Positions 5,564-13,796 of a stretch of DNA of 14,112 nucleotides are shown here, in pieces (position 1 is the stretch's first letter; every line of letters begins with the position of its first letter). The notes beneath the pieces were generated by a model, which saw nothing but the letters and a program-made list of their open reading frames with translations, made no database searches and was not told the DNA's origin. This DNA is from CAYLWZ01 sp964585805 (lineage in GTDB: Bacteria > Patescibacteriota > Minisyncoccia > Minisyncoccales > GWA2-38-27). Where the stretch lies: positions 1 through 14,112 of the forward strand of contig CAZPFE010000010.1 of the NCBI GenBank assembly GCA_964585805.1, read 5' to 3'. A program made the position numbers and the translations under genes.

Positions 5564-5983
5564 TTATTCAACCTCTATTCCCATACTTCTCGCCGTCCCT
5601 TCAATAATCTTCATTGCTTGTTCAATATCATCGGTATTAAGGTCTGGTAATTTTTTTTCTGCTATTTCTTTTAATTGAGATTTTGTAATTTTGGCTACTT
5701 TTAATTTATTCGGCTTTCCTGATCCTTTTTCAATTCCTGCCGCTTTTTTTAATAATTCTGAAGCAGGAGGCTGTTTAATTTTAAAATCAAACGAACGGTC
5801 TTCATAAATTGTTACCTCTACTGGAATAATAAATCCCTGTTTATCTTTTGTAGCATCATTAAATTTCTGACAAAAATCAGATATATTAATTCCATGTTGA
5901 GCTAAAGCAGGTCCTACTGGCGGAGCTGGTGTTGCTTGTCCAGCAGGAATTTGTAATTTTACGATTGTCTTTACTTGAGTCAT
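5564..5983 (-). CDS. rplK: 50S ribosomal protein L11 (uL11)
   Basis: L11 binds the GTPase-associated region of 23S rRNA and takes part in factor-dependent GTP hydrolysis. The 139-residue protein has the canonical N-terminal domain with KLQIPAGQATPAPPVGPAL (about 9-27) and GINISDFCQKFNDAT (31-45). The C-terminal rRNA-binding domain ends with the typical DIEQAMKIIEGTARSMGIEV. The length is standard. It lies 55 nt downstream of nusG, the usual order, but is followed by dCMP deaminase rather than by rplA, rplJ and rplL. No obvious SD site precedes the ATG at 5983. Confidence 0.98.
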   Translation of the reverse strand: MTQVKTIVKLQIPAGQATPAPPVGPALAQHGINISDFCQKFNDATKDKQGFIIPVEVTIYEDRSFDFKIKQPPASELLKKAAGIEKGSGKPNKLKVAKITKSQLKEIAEKKLPDLNTDDIEQAMKIIEGTARSMGIEVE

Positions 5984-6038
5984 ACCAATAATTCTTTATT
6001 TTTCTTTAATTTTTAATTTAATTTTTAGATTTTCCAAC

Positions 6039-6584
6039 TTATATTTTCTTTACCTGAAGAGAATCTAATTCAAGAGGAGTATCCCTTCCAAACATATTTA
6101 CTGATACTTTAATTTTTCCTCTTTCCTTATCAATCTCTATAACTTTTCCTTCAAAATCCTTAAATGGTCCATCTGTTATTTTAACTATATCTCCAACCTC
6201 AAAAGCAATCTTATATTGCGGCGTTTCAATTCCCATTCTCTTCTTCAATAAATTTATTTCTTCTTCGGAGACAGGTATTGGAGTTGTTCCTACTCCAACA
6301 AATCCAGTCACATTAGGAGTATTTCTTACTACATACCAAGAATCATCAGTAACAATCATATTTACCAAAACATAACCTGGATATATTTTTTCCTCTACTA
6401 TCACTCTCTTCCCTTCTTTAATTTTAATCTTTTTTTCTTTTGGAACAATAACATCAAAAATTTTATCTTCCATACCTAAAGACTCTGCTCTTTGTTTCAA
6501 GCTTTTTGCTACTGCTTCTTCATATCCTGAATAGGTATGAATAACATACCAATTTCTCTTTTCTGGTAATTGTTGCTTTTTCAT
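6039..6584 (-). CDS. nusG: Transcription termination/antitermination factor NusG
   Basis: NusG binds RNA polymerase to influence pausing, Rho-dependent termination and transcription-translation coupling. The 181-residue protein has the NGN domain at about 10-118, starting NWYVIHTYSGYEEAVA, with YPGYVLV near 68-74 and RNTPNVTGFVG near 87-97. A KOW domain follows at about 127-154 (FEVGDIVKITDGPFKDFEG). Length and domain order are normal, with no insertion domain. It follows secE by 28 nt, as in most bacteria. Confidence 0.98.
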   Translation of the reverse strand: MKKQQLPEKRNWYVIHTYSGYEEAVAKSLKQRAESLGMEDKIFDVIVPKEKKIKIKEGKRVIVEEKIYPGYVLVNMIVTDDSWYVVRNTPNVTGFVGVGTTPIPVSEEEINLLKKRMGIETPQYKIAFEVGDIVKITDGPFKDFEGKVIEIDKERGKIKVSVNMFGRDTPLELDSLQVKKI

Positions 6585-6612
6585 TTTTTTATTTCAATCT
6601 AAAATTAAAAAA

Positions 6613-6804
6613 CTAAAAAATAAATTCCTTCATTAAATAACTAAAAATAAAATCAAGCATTCCTAAATAAAAAGCTACTCCTAAAGAAACTCCTATTACT
6701 ATAAGGGTATAATTTAATGTTTCTTGTTTAGTTGGCCAATTAATTTTTTTAATTTCCTTTTTTACTTCTTTCAAAAATTCTATTATTTTATTTAAAACTT
6801 TCAT
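6613..6804 (-). CDS. secE: Preprotein translocase subunit SecE
   Basis: SecE is the small essential subunit that clamps SecY in the protein-conducting channel of the inner membrane. The 63-residue protein has the minimal single-spanning form: an amphipathic N-terminal helix (FLKEVKKEIKKINWPT) with the conserved WPT at 23-25, then one hydrophobic segment at about 32-55. It is of the short type without the extra two N-terminal spans of E. coli SecE. Its position directly before nusG confirms the call. It begins 28 nt after the tRNA-Asp gene and is probably cotranscribed with the tRNAs. The stop is TAG. Confidence 0.95.
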   Translation of the reverse strand: MKVLNKIIEFLKEVKKEIKKINWPTKQETLNYTLIVIGVSLGVAFYLGMLDFIFSYLMKEFIF

Positions 6805-6832
6805 TTTTTAATTTCATATTAAAATTATCAAG

Positions 6833-6906
6833 CGGGGACGACCGGACTCGAACCGGCAACCTTTTCCGTGACAGGGAAACGATCTAACCAATTGATCTAC
6901 GCCCCC
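6833..6906 (-). tRNA. tRNA-Asp (anticodon GTC)
   Basis: A full 74-nt cloverleaf can be drawn on the minus strand. The acceptor is GGGGGCG with CGTCCCC, the D-stem GATC/GATC encloses a GG-containing loop, and the anticodon stem TTTCC/GGAAA has loop CTGTCAC (anticodon GTC). The T-arm is GCCGG-TTCGAGT-CCGGT and the discriminator is G. CCA is not encoded (the next bases are CT). It is the last of three tRNA genes before secE. Confidence 0.96.
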
Positions 6907-6930
6907 ATTTTTATTTTTAAACTACCTAAA

Positions 6931-7003
6931 TGCCGGTGGTTGGATTCGAACCAACGACCTCGGCCTTATGAAGACCTCGCTCTAACCACTGAGCTACACC
7001 GGC
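6931..7003 (-). tRNA. tRNA-Met, elongator type (anticodon CAT)
   Basis: A 73-nt cloverleaf reads: acceptor GCCGGTG/CACCGGC, D-stem GCTC/GAGC with a GG-containing loop, anticodon loop TTCATAA, T-arm GTTGG-TTCGAAT-CCAAC, discriminator A, CCA not encoded. The paired first base (G1:C72) rules out an initiator. The anticodon stem AGGTC/GGCCG has one A/G mismatch at its top. A tRNA-Ile that is lysidine-modified at CAT is possible, but the acceptor GCCGGTG resembles Met tRNAs such as that of B. subtilis. Confidence 0.85.
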
Positions 7004-7016
7004 AAATACATTTTTG

Positions 7017-7087
7017 TTGCGGGGCCGGGAATTGCACCCGGGCCTCGAGGTTATGAGCCTCGCGAGATACTACTTCTCCACCCCGCG
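7017..7087 (-). tRNA. Initiator tRNA-fMet (anticodon CAT) with unusual elbow
   Basis: The 71-nt gene has the initiator hallmark of an unpaired C1/A72 end (CGCGGGG against CCCCGCA), discriminator A and anticodon loop CTCATAA. The anticodon stem CGAGG/CCTCG keeps two of the three initiator G:C pairs, with A:T at 29:41. The T-loop reads TGCAATT instead of the usual TTCRANT, so position 55 is G rather than U. The D-loop is only AGTAGTA and lacks the GG pair normally contacting the T-loop. CCA is not encoded. It is the first gene after a strong-looking promoter. Confidence 0.93.
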
Positions 7088-7092
7088 ATTAT

Positions 7093-7121
7093 ATTTTATC
7101 TTATTATTTTAAAAAAATCAA
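7093..7121 (-). promoter_or_regulatory. Putative promoter of the tRNA-secE-nusG-rplK run
   Basis: On the minus strand TTGATT (7116-7121) and TAAAAT (7093-7098) are separated by 17 nt, and the -10 ends only five bases before the first base of tRNA-fMet (7087). That geometry fits transcription starting at or just before the tRNA. An 8-bp inverted repeat (TTATCTTA / TAAGATAA) overlaps this element and could be a weak terminator for the upstream 540-residue gene or chance. Confidence 0.5.
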
Positions 7122-7151
7122 TAAACTCTTAAGATAATCCTCAAAATAAAA

Positions 7152-8774
7152 TTAGTGTATTTTTTCTTTTTGTTCTTTGATAAAGTACCTCCATTGTTCT
7201 AAAAATTCCACAAAAGTTAAAAAGGGCATATCAATTAAAATAGCAATTATTAAAGCAATATTCATTTTTGACCACCGTTCAGAAAACCATTTGCCTGCTA
7301 AAACTATCGGCATTGTAAAAAAGTCAATTATTGTCCGAATAAATCCCTCTTTTTTTTCCTCAACCGTCAATTCTTTACTTTGTTCTCTTATTTTTACCCC
7401 TAAAAAACTAATAACCGAAATAAAGAAAACAAAAATAATCATTGAAAAGATACTAAAATGAAGTTTTTGGAGTCCTTTAATTATCAAACCAAAAGAAAAA
7501 AGAAAAGCAACAGCATAAAAAATACTTATTATTACTTCAAAAATTTTATTTCTTTTTTTAGGAATTCTAATTTCATAAATATCTTCTCTTTCTGTTTGAT
7601 AACAAATTTTCATTACTTCTACTATTACCCGCTGAAGATTTTTTTTATCTGGAGTTTTAACAGTAGAAACCAATCCAAACATTAAAAGTGGAGGAAAAAT
7701 AGTATTTATTAGTAAAGCAAATTTATTAAAAGAACCAACTAAATATTTATCAAGAGGAACTTCTATTGCTAAAGCTACGGCTATTTTAGTAATAAAAACC
7801 GAAAGTGTACTATAAATTGCTGACCTAGTTATTCTCCCTTTTAATCTTTCTAAACGCTTTTCATAAAATTTTTTTATTAAAAACTCTAATTTCTCTGGAT
7901 TAGAAAAATTTTCTTCAGCTTTTAAAGGATTATCAGAAATAATATCACCCAACAAAAGATAAGGTGTATTGTATTTTTCGCAGATATTAAAAAATTTTTC
8001 TGAAATAGGATGATGAATAGTTTTATCAATTTTTTCTTTTATCAAAAAAATTTCTTTTGCTAAAGAAGATAAAGAAAAATCTAATTCTTGCTTTTTTAAA
8101 TTATCTAATCTCCATTGGGGATACATTTTTTCTAATAAATAATAAGAAATTGTCGCATCATCAAACTTAAAAAGGGCTTTCTGAACCGCTATATATATTT
8201 GAATATCTTTTTCTTCTTCTGAAAATGAGGAACCAACTTTAATTGCTCCTTCCTGAATTTTTATTCTCTTTTTCATTATCTCTGTCATAAAATCAATTAA
8301 AGCTTCTTCTCGATCTGTAGGTGAAAGATTTTTTTCAATTTCATAACTAATAACTTCAAGCAACCAACTCCTTACAATAAAAAATTCTTTCTGTTTTTTT
8401 GGAGAAAAATTAGAAATTATAAAAAAGAATTTGTCTAAAATAAATTGAATATCTTCAATCTTAGTTTCTGGGATCTTGTCGTTAGGAAAGTGTCCTCCTC
8501 TAATTAACTCATAAACTAAAGATTCGGCTATTTTTTTAGTATTATTTTCCTCAAGAAAAATTCTTCTTTTCAAAGAGCGTTCAATTGCTCTTTTTCTTAA
8601 AAGGTGTTCTTCTCTCCAATCAACCACCCCCTTTATTTTCTCATAAAATTTGGCTACTTTAGACGCAACTTCATCAACATGAATAGTTGATACTCCCTCC
8701 TTTGATGTAGAGGAATTATACCAAGATTGGTAGCGCTCTATTAATTCCTTAGTTAAAGAAGATATTTCTGACAT
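7152..8774 (-). CDS. Uncharacterised membrane protein with large soluble helical N-terminal region
   Basis: I do not recognise this 540-residue protein. Residues 1-310 are charged, predicted helical and without a signal peptide, so this part is probably cytoplasmic. It contains no nucleotide-binding, metal or catalytic motif I can identify. From about 318 on there are hydrophobic segments near 318-338, 350-371, 410-433, 440-462, possibly 480-496, and 503-523, giving four to six membrane spans with a short basic tail. The segment between the second and third spans (about 372-408) is charged. The ATG at 8774 lies 6 nt after the thrS stop, so it is very likely cotranscribed and possibly translationally coupled to thrS. 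It ends 65 nt before the initiator tRNA. No homology can be asserted without a search; a lineage-specific membrane family is the simplest guess. Confidence 0.85.
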   Translation of the reverse strand: MSEISSLTKELIERYQSWYNSSTSKEGVSTIHVDEVASKVAKFYEKIKGVVDWREEHLLRKRAIERSLKRRIFLEENNTKKIAESLVYELIRGGHFPNDKIPETKIEDIQFILDKFFFIISNFSPKKQKEFFIVRSWLLEVISYEIEKNLSPTDREEALIDFMTEIMKKRIKIQEGAIKVGSSFSEEEKDIQIYIAVQKALFKFDDATISYYLLEKMYPQWRLDNLKKQELDFSLSSLAKEIFLIKEKIDKTIHHPISEKFFNICEKYNTPYLLLGDIISDNPLKAEENFSNPEKLEFLIKKFYEKRLERLKGRITRSAIYSTLSVFITKIAVALAIEVPLDKYLVGSFNKFALLINTIFPPLLMFGLVSTVKTPDKKNLQRVIVEVMKICYQTEREDIYEIRIPKKRNKIFEVIISIFYAVAFLFSFGLIIKGLQKLHFSIFSMIIFVFFISVISFLGVKIREQSKELTVEEKKEGFIRTIIDFFTMPIVLAGKWFSERWSKMNIALIIAILIDMPFLTFVEFLEQWRYFIKEQKEKIH

Positions 8775-8780
8775 AAAAAA

Positions 8781-10565
8781 TTAAAGTAAATCTGCCTCTT
8801 CTTTTTTAATTTTAGAAATAAAACTATCAACAACCATTTCTCCAATATCACCTTCTCCTCTTTTTCTTACTCTAACAGTTTTGTTTCTTTCTTCTTTCTC
8901 GCCTACAATTAAAAGATAAGGAATTTTCTTTGTTTCTCCTTCTCTAATTTTTTTACCAAGAGTCTCATTGCTATCATTTAATTCTGTCCTAATATCATTT
9001 TCTCTCAATTTATCATCAATACTCTTAGCATAATTATTAAACTTTTGACTTATTGGAATAACTTGAACTTGAATTGGAGAAAGCCATAAAGGAAAATTTC
9101 CTCCAGTTTGCTCTATAAGAAAAGCAAAAAATCTTTCAAACGATCCCATAATTGCCCGATGAATAATAACTGGTCTTTCTTTCTCTCCTTTTTCATTAAC
9201 AAAAGTCAAATCAAAACGTTCAGGCATATAAAAATCTATTTGAATAGTAGCAATAGTATCTTTTTTACCAAAAACATTTCTCACCTGAACATCTATTTTC
9301 GGTCCATAAAAAGCGGCTTCTCCTTCTACTTCTTCAAACTTAGCCCCAAACTCTTTCATCGCTTCTCTGGCAATATTAGCTGAATACTCCCACATCTCTT
9401 TATTTTCAATATCTCCATATTTTTCTTTATTATTATAATCAGGAAGAGACAATTCAAACCAATAATCTTTTATTTTAAAATCGCGATAAACTTCTTCAAA
9501 TAATTTCAAAACATTAATAAATTCATCTTTAACCTGATTTTTGGCGCAATAAATATGAGCGTCATTCTGACAAAAATTCCTTGTCCTAATTAAACCAGTC
9601 AAAGTTCCCGACCTTTCGTAACGATGAATCATTCCAAAATCAGCCAAACGATAAGGCAAATCCCGATAACTTTTCGGAGTATGCTTAAACATCATATGGT
9701 GATGAGGACAATTCATTGGCTTTAAATAATAATTTTTTCCTTCTATCTCAATCGGACTATACATATCATCTTTATAATGAGCCAAGTGACCAGATTTTTG
9801 ATAAAGATCTTCTAAAGCTAAAACTGGAGTTCTAACATAATGATAGCCATATTTAAATTCTTTTTTATACATATAATCTTCCAACTTCTTATAAATAAAC
9901 GCTCCCTTCGGCAAAAACATTATTAACCCTTGACCAACTCTTTCATCAGTCATAAACAATTCTAATTCTTTACCCAAAAAACGATGATCTCTTTTTTCTG
10001 CTTCTTTTAATTGTTTTAAATATTCCTCAAGTTCTTCCTTTGTTTTAAAAGCCAAACCATAAATTCTAGTCAACATTTTATTTCTCTCATCACCCTTCCA
10101 ATAAGCGCCAGCCAATTTAGTTAACTTAAAAGATTCTAAAGGTATTTCTTTAGTAGAATTTATATGAGGACCTTTACATAAATCAATAAAATTTCCGTTT
10201 TTATAAACAGAAATCTCCTCTTTATTATCCATTTCTTCAATTAATTCTAATTTATAAGGTTGATCTTTAAATATCTCTTTTGCTTCTTCTTGAGAGACAA
10301 CTTTTTTTTCGAATACTACCTCCTTTCTTATTATTTCTTTCATTTTTGCTTCAATTTTAGGTAATTCTTCAGAAGTCAACTTAAACTCTTCTCCTGAATT
10401 AGTTTTTACTCCTGAAAAATCAAAATCATAATAAAAACCATTTTCAATTGCTGGACCAATCCCAAATTTAACTCCTGGATATAATTCCTGAACAGCAGAT
10501 GCTAAAATATGAGCCAAAGAATGACGAATTATGTTAATATCTACATTATTATTTTTACTATTCAT
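8781..10565 (-). CDS. thrS: Threonyl-tRNA synthetase lacking the N-terminal TGS domain
   Basis: ThrRS charges tRNA-Thr and hydrolyses mischarged Ser-tRNA-Thr. The editing domain begins almost at the N-terminus, with H15-x3-H19 (RHSLAH) and C130/H134 (CKGPH) as its metal/catalytic residues and FGIGPAIENGFYYDF at 34-48. The class II catalytic core shows zinc ligands C286 (MNCPHHH), H337 (NDAHIYC) and H469 (IIHRAIMGS). Motif 2 lies around R315-R328 and motif 3 around 471-478 (AIMGSFERF). The anticodon-binding domain is at about 495-594. At 594 residues it lacks the roughly 60-residue TGS domain of E. coli ThrRS; the ATG at 10565 leaves only about 12 residues before the editing fold. It follows dnaE by 57 nt, too short for a T-box leader. 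Confidence 0.97.
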   Translation of the reverse strand: MNSKNNNVDINIIRHSLAHILASAVQELYPGVKFGIGPAIENGFYYDFDFSGVKTNSGEEFKLTSEELPKIEAKMKEIIRKEVVFEKKVVSQEEAKEIFKDQPYKLELIEEMDNKEEISVYKNGNFIDLCKGPHINSTKEIPLESFKLTKLAGAYWKGDERNKMLTRIYGLAFKTKEELEEYLKQLKEAEKRDHRFLGKELELFMTDERVGQGLIMFLPKGAFIYKKLEDYMYKKEFKYGYHYVRTPVLALEDLYQKSGHLAHYKDDMYSPIEIEGKNYYLKPMNCPHHHMMFKHTPKSYRDLPYRLADFGMIHRYERSGTLTGLIRTRNFCQNDAHIYCAKNQVKDEFINVLKLFEEVYRDFKIKDYWFELSLPDYNNKEKYGDIENKEMWEYSANIAREAMKEFGAKFEEVEGEAAFYGPKIDVQVRNVFGKKDTIATIQIDFYMPERFDLTFVNEKGEKERPVIIHRAIMGSFERFFAFLIEQTGGNFPLWLSPIQVQVIPISQKFNNYAKSIDDKLRENDIRTELNDSNETLGKKIREGETKKIPYLLIVGEKEERNKTVRVRKRGEGDIGEMVVDSFISKIKKEEADLL

Positions 10566-10584
10566 ATTTTTTAATAACAGAGTT

Positions 10585-10590
10585 ATTATA
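10585..10590 (-). promoter_or_regulatory. Possible internal -10 element for thrS
   Basis: The minus strand has a perfect TATAAT 20-25 nt before the thrS ATG, in the dnaE-thrS spacer, but no good -35 at the right distance. A 6-bp inverted repeat, AATAAC and GTTATT around TCT, overlaps it (10573-10587). It could give thrS some expression independent of dnaE. Confidence 0.3.
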
Positions 10591-10622
10591 GTTTTTTATA
10601 AAAAGACCTTTATCCTTCTTTC

Positions 10623-13600
10623 TTAATTTTGATTTATAATTTCTTCTATATTCTCGGCTATAATTTTTGGTTCAGCATCCCGATAATCAACCCTACCAGA
10701 AACAAAAACTATTTTATTTTCCTCTAAAACTGAAGGAATTCTTTCAACTAAAGAAGGAAAAACTACCACTTCTCTTTTATCGCTTAAGTCCTCTAATTTA
10801 ATAAACATCATTGGTTTACCTGTTTTAGTAATAATTTTTTTTATATTTGAAATAATACCTCCAACAAGAACTTTTTGACCTGAAAAAGCGCTTTTAATCT
10901 TTCTAAGAGGAGTGGCTTTTTTTTCAAAAATATTTTTCAAATCTTCTAAAGGATGAGCGCTTACATAAAGTCCCAAAAGTTCTTTTTCCCAATTTAATTT
11001 TTCAAAATTACTAGCTGGCTGGCAAGAATCCAATTTTATTTCTTCTTCAAATTTAGTATTGCCAAATAAACTATTTTGGCCGTTTAATTTATTTTTTTGT
11101 TTCTCTCTTGCCCATTCTAATAATTTTTCTAAATTATGCAATAATTTTTTTCTTTCGCCAAATTCATCAAGAGCGCCTGATTTAATCAAACTCTCCATTG
11201 ATTTTTTATTAATAAATTTATAATCAATCCTTTTAACAAAATCTTCAATACTCTTAAACTTTCCACCTTTTTTAACTTCTTCAACTATAGCGTCAACTAC
11301 ATTTTCACCTACATTTTTAATTGCTAAAAGACCAAAACGTATTTTATTTTCTCCCGGAACAACAGTAAAATTTTTTAAACTTTCATTAACACTTGGCGCT
11401 AAAACTTCAATACCCATTTTTTTGCACTCTTCTATTAAAACAGCAATTCTTTCTGTATCTGCTTTTTCTGAAGTTAAAAGAGAAGCCATAAACTCTACTG
11501 GAAAATGGGCTTTTAAATAAGCTGTTTGATAAGCAATCATTGCATAAGCAGTCGCATGAGATTTATTAAAGCCATAACTAGCAAAAGGCAAAATCCATTC
11601 CCATATCTTTTGGGCTATCTTTTTATCAATTCCATTTTTAACTGCTCCTTCAATAAATTTTTTTTCTTGTTCTAAAAGCAGATGTTTAATTTTCTTTCCA
11701 ACCGCCTTTCGCAAAATATCTGCTTCTCCTAATGTAAAACCGGCAATTTCTTGAGCAATTTGCATAATTTGTTCCTGATAGATACAAATACCTTGGGTTT
11801 TTTCAAGAATTGGCTTAAGTCGAGGATGAATATAAGCAACCTTTTCTTTGCCGTGCTTCCGATTTATATAATCTGGAATAAACCGCATTGGTCCTGGACG
11901 ATATAAAGCAACCATTGCAATAATATCTTCAAATTCAGTTGGTTTTAACTGTCGCAAATATCTTTTCATTCCTTCGCTTTCTAATTGAAAAACCCCTGTT
12001 GTTTCTGCCCGCTGAAATAATTGATAGGTTTTTTTGTCATCTATAGGAATTTTTTCAATATCAATTTTTTCTCCTCTTATAACATAAATTCTGGCTAAAG
12101 TATCTTCAATAATCGTTAAATTTTTTAATCCTAAAAAATCCATTTTTAATAAACCAAGATCTTCAATTGCGTGCATTTCGTATTGAGTAACAATTGATTT
12201 TTCGCTTTGAGTTGAATGCTGAAGCGGAATTAGATTTGAAAGAGGTTCAGCTGAAATAACTACTCCGCAAGCATGAGTTGAAGCATGACGAGCAACTCCT
12301 TCTAATTTTTTTGCCAAATCTATTAACCGTTGAGCTTTTTCATCGCTTTCATATAATTCTTTAAATTCAGAAACATTATTCAATGTTTTTTCTAAGGAAA
12401 AGCCAAAAGGAATCATTTTAGCAATTTTATCACAATAACTATAACTATATCCCAAAGCCCGACCAACATCTCTGATTACTGCTCTTGCAGCCATTGTTCC
12501 AAAAGTTATAATTTGAGCAACATTTTCTCTGCCATATTTATTAGCAACATACTCTATTACCTCATCTCGTCGACGATCGGTAAAATCTAAATCAATATCA
12601 GGCATTGAAATTCTTTCTGGATTTAAAAATCTTTCAAAAAGCAAATCGTATTTTAAAGGATTAATATTTGTAATATTTAATAAATAAGAAACTAACGAAC
12701 CAGCTGCGCTTCCTCTTCCAGGACCGACAATTATTCTTTTTTCTTTTGCCCAGTTAACAAAATCTTGAACAATTAAAAAATAACCAGCAAATCCTGTCTC
12801 TTTTATCACTGATAATTCATAATCTAATCTTTCTAAAACTTTTTTATCTGGATTTCTACCAAATCTTTTCTCCAAACCTTTTAAACAAAGTTCTCTTAAA
12901 TATTCGTCATCGCTCTTGTTATTTGGCGTCTCAAAATGAGGTAATCTTGTTTTACCTAAAGTAAATTCAAAATCACACATCTCAGCTATTCGTTGAGTAT
13001 TTTCAATTGCTTCTGGAATATCTTTAAAATCATCTATCATCTGCTGCGGGGGTCTTAAAGAAAAATCATCTGTCCGCATTGTCAATCTTTCCTTGTCATT
13101 CGGATTGGCATTAGTATTAATCAACATTAAAATATCCTGAGCTTCGGCATCTTCAGGTCTTAAATAATGAACATCGTTTGTTGCCACTAAAGGAATATTA
13201 TATTTTTTTGCTATCTCAATTATTCCTTTATTTGCCTTACTTTGTTCTTTGATATTTGGATGGTGTTGAATTTCTAAAAAGAAATTTTCTTTTCCAAAAA
13301 TTTCTCTATATTTAAGAGCAGTTTTTTCGGCTTCTTCCATTTTGTTAGCCACGATTAAACGAGGAATTTTCCCAGCTAAACAAGCGCTTAAGGCAATTAA
13401 TCCCTGAGAGTGCTCTCTTAAAAGATCTTCATCTGCCCGTGGTTTGTAATAAAATCCTTCTAAATGGGCTTTAGTAACAATAGAAATAAGATTTTTATAT
13501 CCTTCTTTATTCTTTGCTAATAAAACAAGATGATATCTTTCATCATCTATTTTAGGTCTTTTATCTTCTTTTTTATTTTTTGCCAAATAAATTTCACAGC

Positions 13601-13796
13601 CAATAATTGGCTTGATGCCTCTTTCTTTTGCTTTTTTATAAAATTCAACCGCACCATACATTACTCCATGGTCAGTTAAAGCTAACGAGTCCATTCCTAA
13701 TTCTTTCGCATAATCCAAAAGTTCATCTATTTTTGGCAAACCATCCAATAAAGAATAGTGACTATGAACATGAAGATGAATAAACTTTTTAGCCAT
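10623..13796 (-). CDS. dnaE: DNA polymerase III alpha subunit
   Basis: This is the replicative polymerase subunit. Using the ATG at 13796, which gives MAKKFIHLHVHSHYS and 1057 residues, is better than the in-frame TTG six bases upstream. The N-terminal PHP domain (about 1-270) keeps all metal-site motifs: HVHSHYS near 9-15, TDHG near 41-44, GCEIY near 66-70, IQHHP near 176-180 and NDVHY near 207-211. The polymerase core has GPGRGSAAGS near 358-367, catalytic PDIDLDF with D400 and D402, and the third aspartate in KMDFLGLKN at about 553. A QNSLF pentapeptide near 907-911 matches the internal beta-clamp-binding motif. An OB fold at about 975-1020 is followed by a short end, so the C-terminal tau-binding domain of E. 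coli DnaE (1160 residues) is missing or minimal. It is the first gene of the dnaE-thrS-membrane protein run. Confidence 0.97.
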   Translation of the reverse strand: MAKKFIHLHVHSHYSLLDGLPKIDELLDYAKELGMDSLALTDHGVMYGAVEFYKKAKERGIKPIIGCEIYLAKNKKEDKRPKIDDERYHLVLLAKNKEGYKNLISIVTKAHLEGFYYKPRADEDLLREHSQGLIALSACLAGKIPRLIVANKMEEAEKTALKYREIFGKENFFLEIQHHPNIKEQSKANKGIIEIAKKYNIPLVATNDVHYLRPEDAEAQDILMLINTNANPNDKERLTMRTDDFSLRPPQQMIDDFKDIPEAIENTQRIAEMCDFEFTLGKTRLPHFETPNNKSDDEYLRELCLKGLEKRFGRNPDKKVLERLDYELSVIKETGFAGYFLIVQDFVNWAKEKRIIVGPGRGSAAGSLVSYLLNITNINPLKYDLLFERFLNPERISMPDIDLDFTDRRRDEVIEYVANKYGRENVAQIITFGTMAARAVIRDVGRALGYSYSYCDKIAKMIPFGFSLEKTLNNVSEFKELYESDEKAQRLIDLAKKLEGVARHASTHACGVVISAEPLSNLIPLQHSTQSEKSIVTQYEMHAIEDLGLLKMDFLGLKNLTIIEDTLARIYVIRGEKIDIEKIPIDDKKTYQLFQRAETTGVFQLESEGMKRYLRQLKPTEFEDIIAMVALYRPGPMRFIPDYINRKHGKEKVAYIHPRLKPILEKTQGICIYQEQIMQIAQEIAGFTLGEADILRKAVGKKIKHLLLEQEKKFIEGAVKNGIDKKIAQKIWEWILPFASYGFNKSHATAYAMIAYQTAYLKAHFPVEFMASLLTSEKADTERIAVLIEECKKMGIEVLAPSVNESLKNFTVVPGENKIRFGLLAIKNVGENVVDAIVEEVKKGGKFKSIEDFVKRIDYKFINKKSMESLIKSGALDEFGERKKLLHNLEKLLEWAREKQKNKLNGQNSLFGNTKFEEEIKLDSCQPASNFEKLNWEKELLGLYVSAHPLEDLKNIFEKKATPLRKIKSAFSGQKVLVGGIISNIKKIITKTGKPMMFIKLEDLSDKREVVVFPSLVERIPSVLEENKIVFVSGRVDYRDAEPKIIAENIEEIINQN

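Noticed and set aside
5548..5571. Upstream TTG start for dCMP deaminase overlapping rplK
   Set aside because: The family begins at MRPxxDEY, matching ATG 5547; the extra eight residues are low-complexity.
6868..7056. 62-codon plus-strand frame with a WLDSNQRP-like translation
   Set aside because: It is antisense to tRNA-Asp, tRNA-Met and tRNA-fMet; this kind of translation is a well-known artefact of tRNA genes.
7177..7685. Plus-strand frames within the 540-residue membrane protein gene
   Set aside because: They are antisense shadows of a long, well-packed minus-strand gene and are lysine/isoleucine/phenylalanine-rich without any motif.
10566..10622. T-box leader before thrS
   Set aside because: The 57-nt spacer is too short and shows no T-box sequence or antiterminator.
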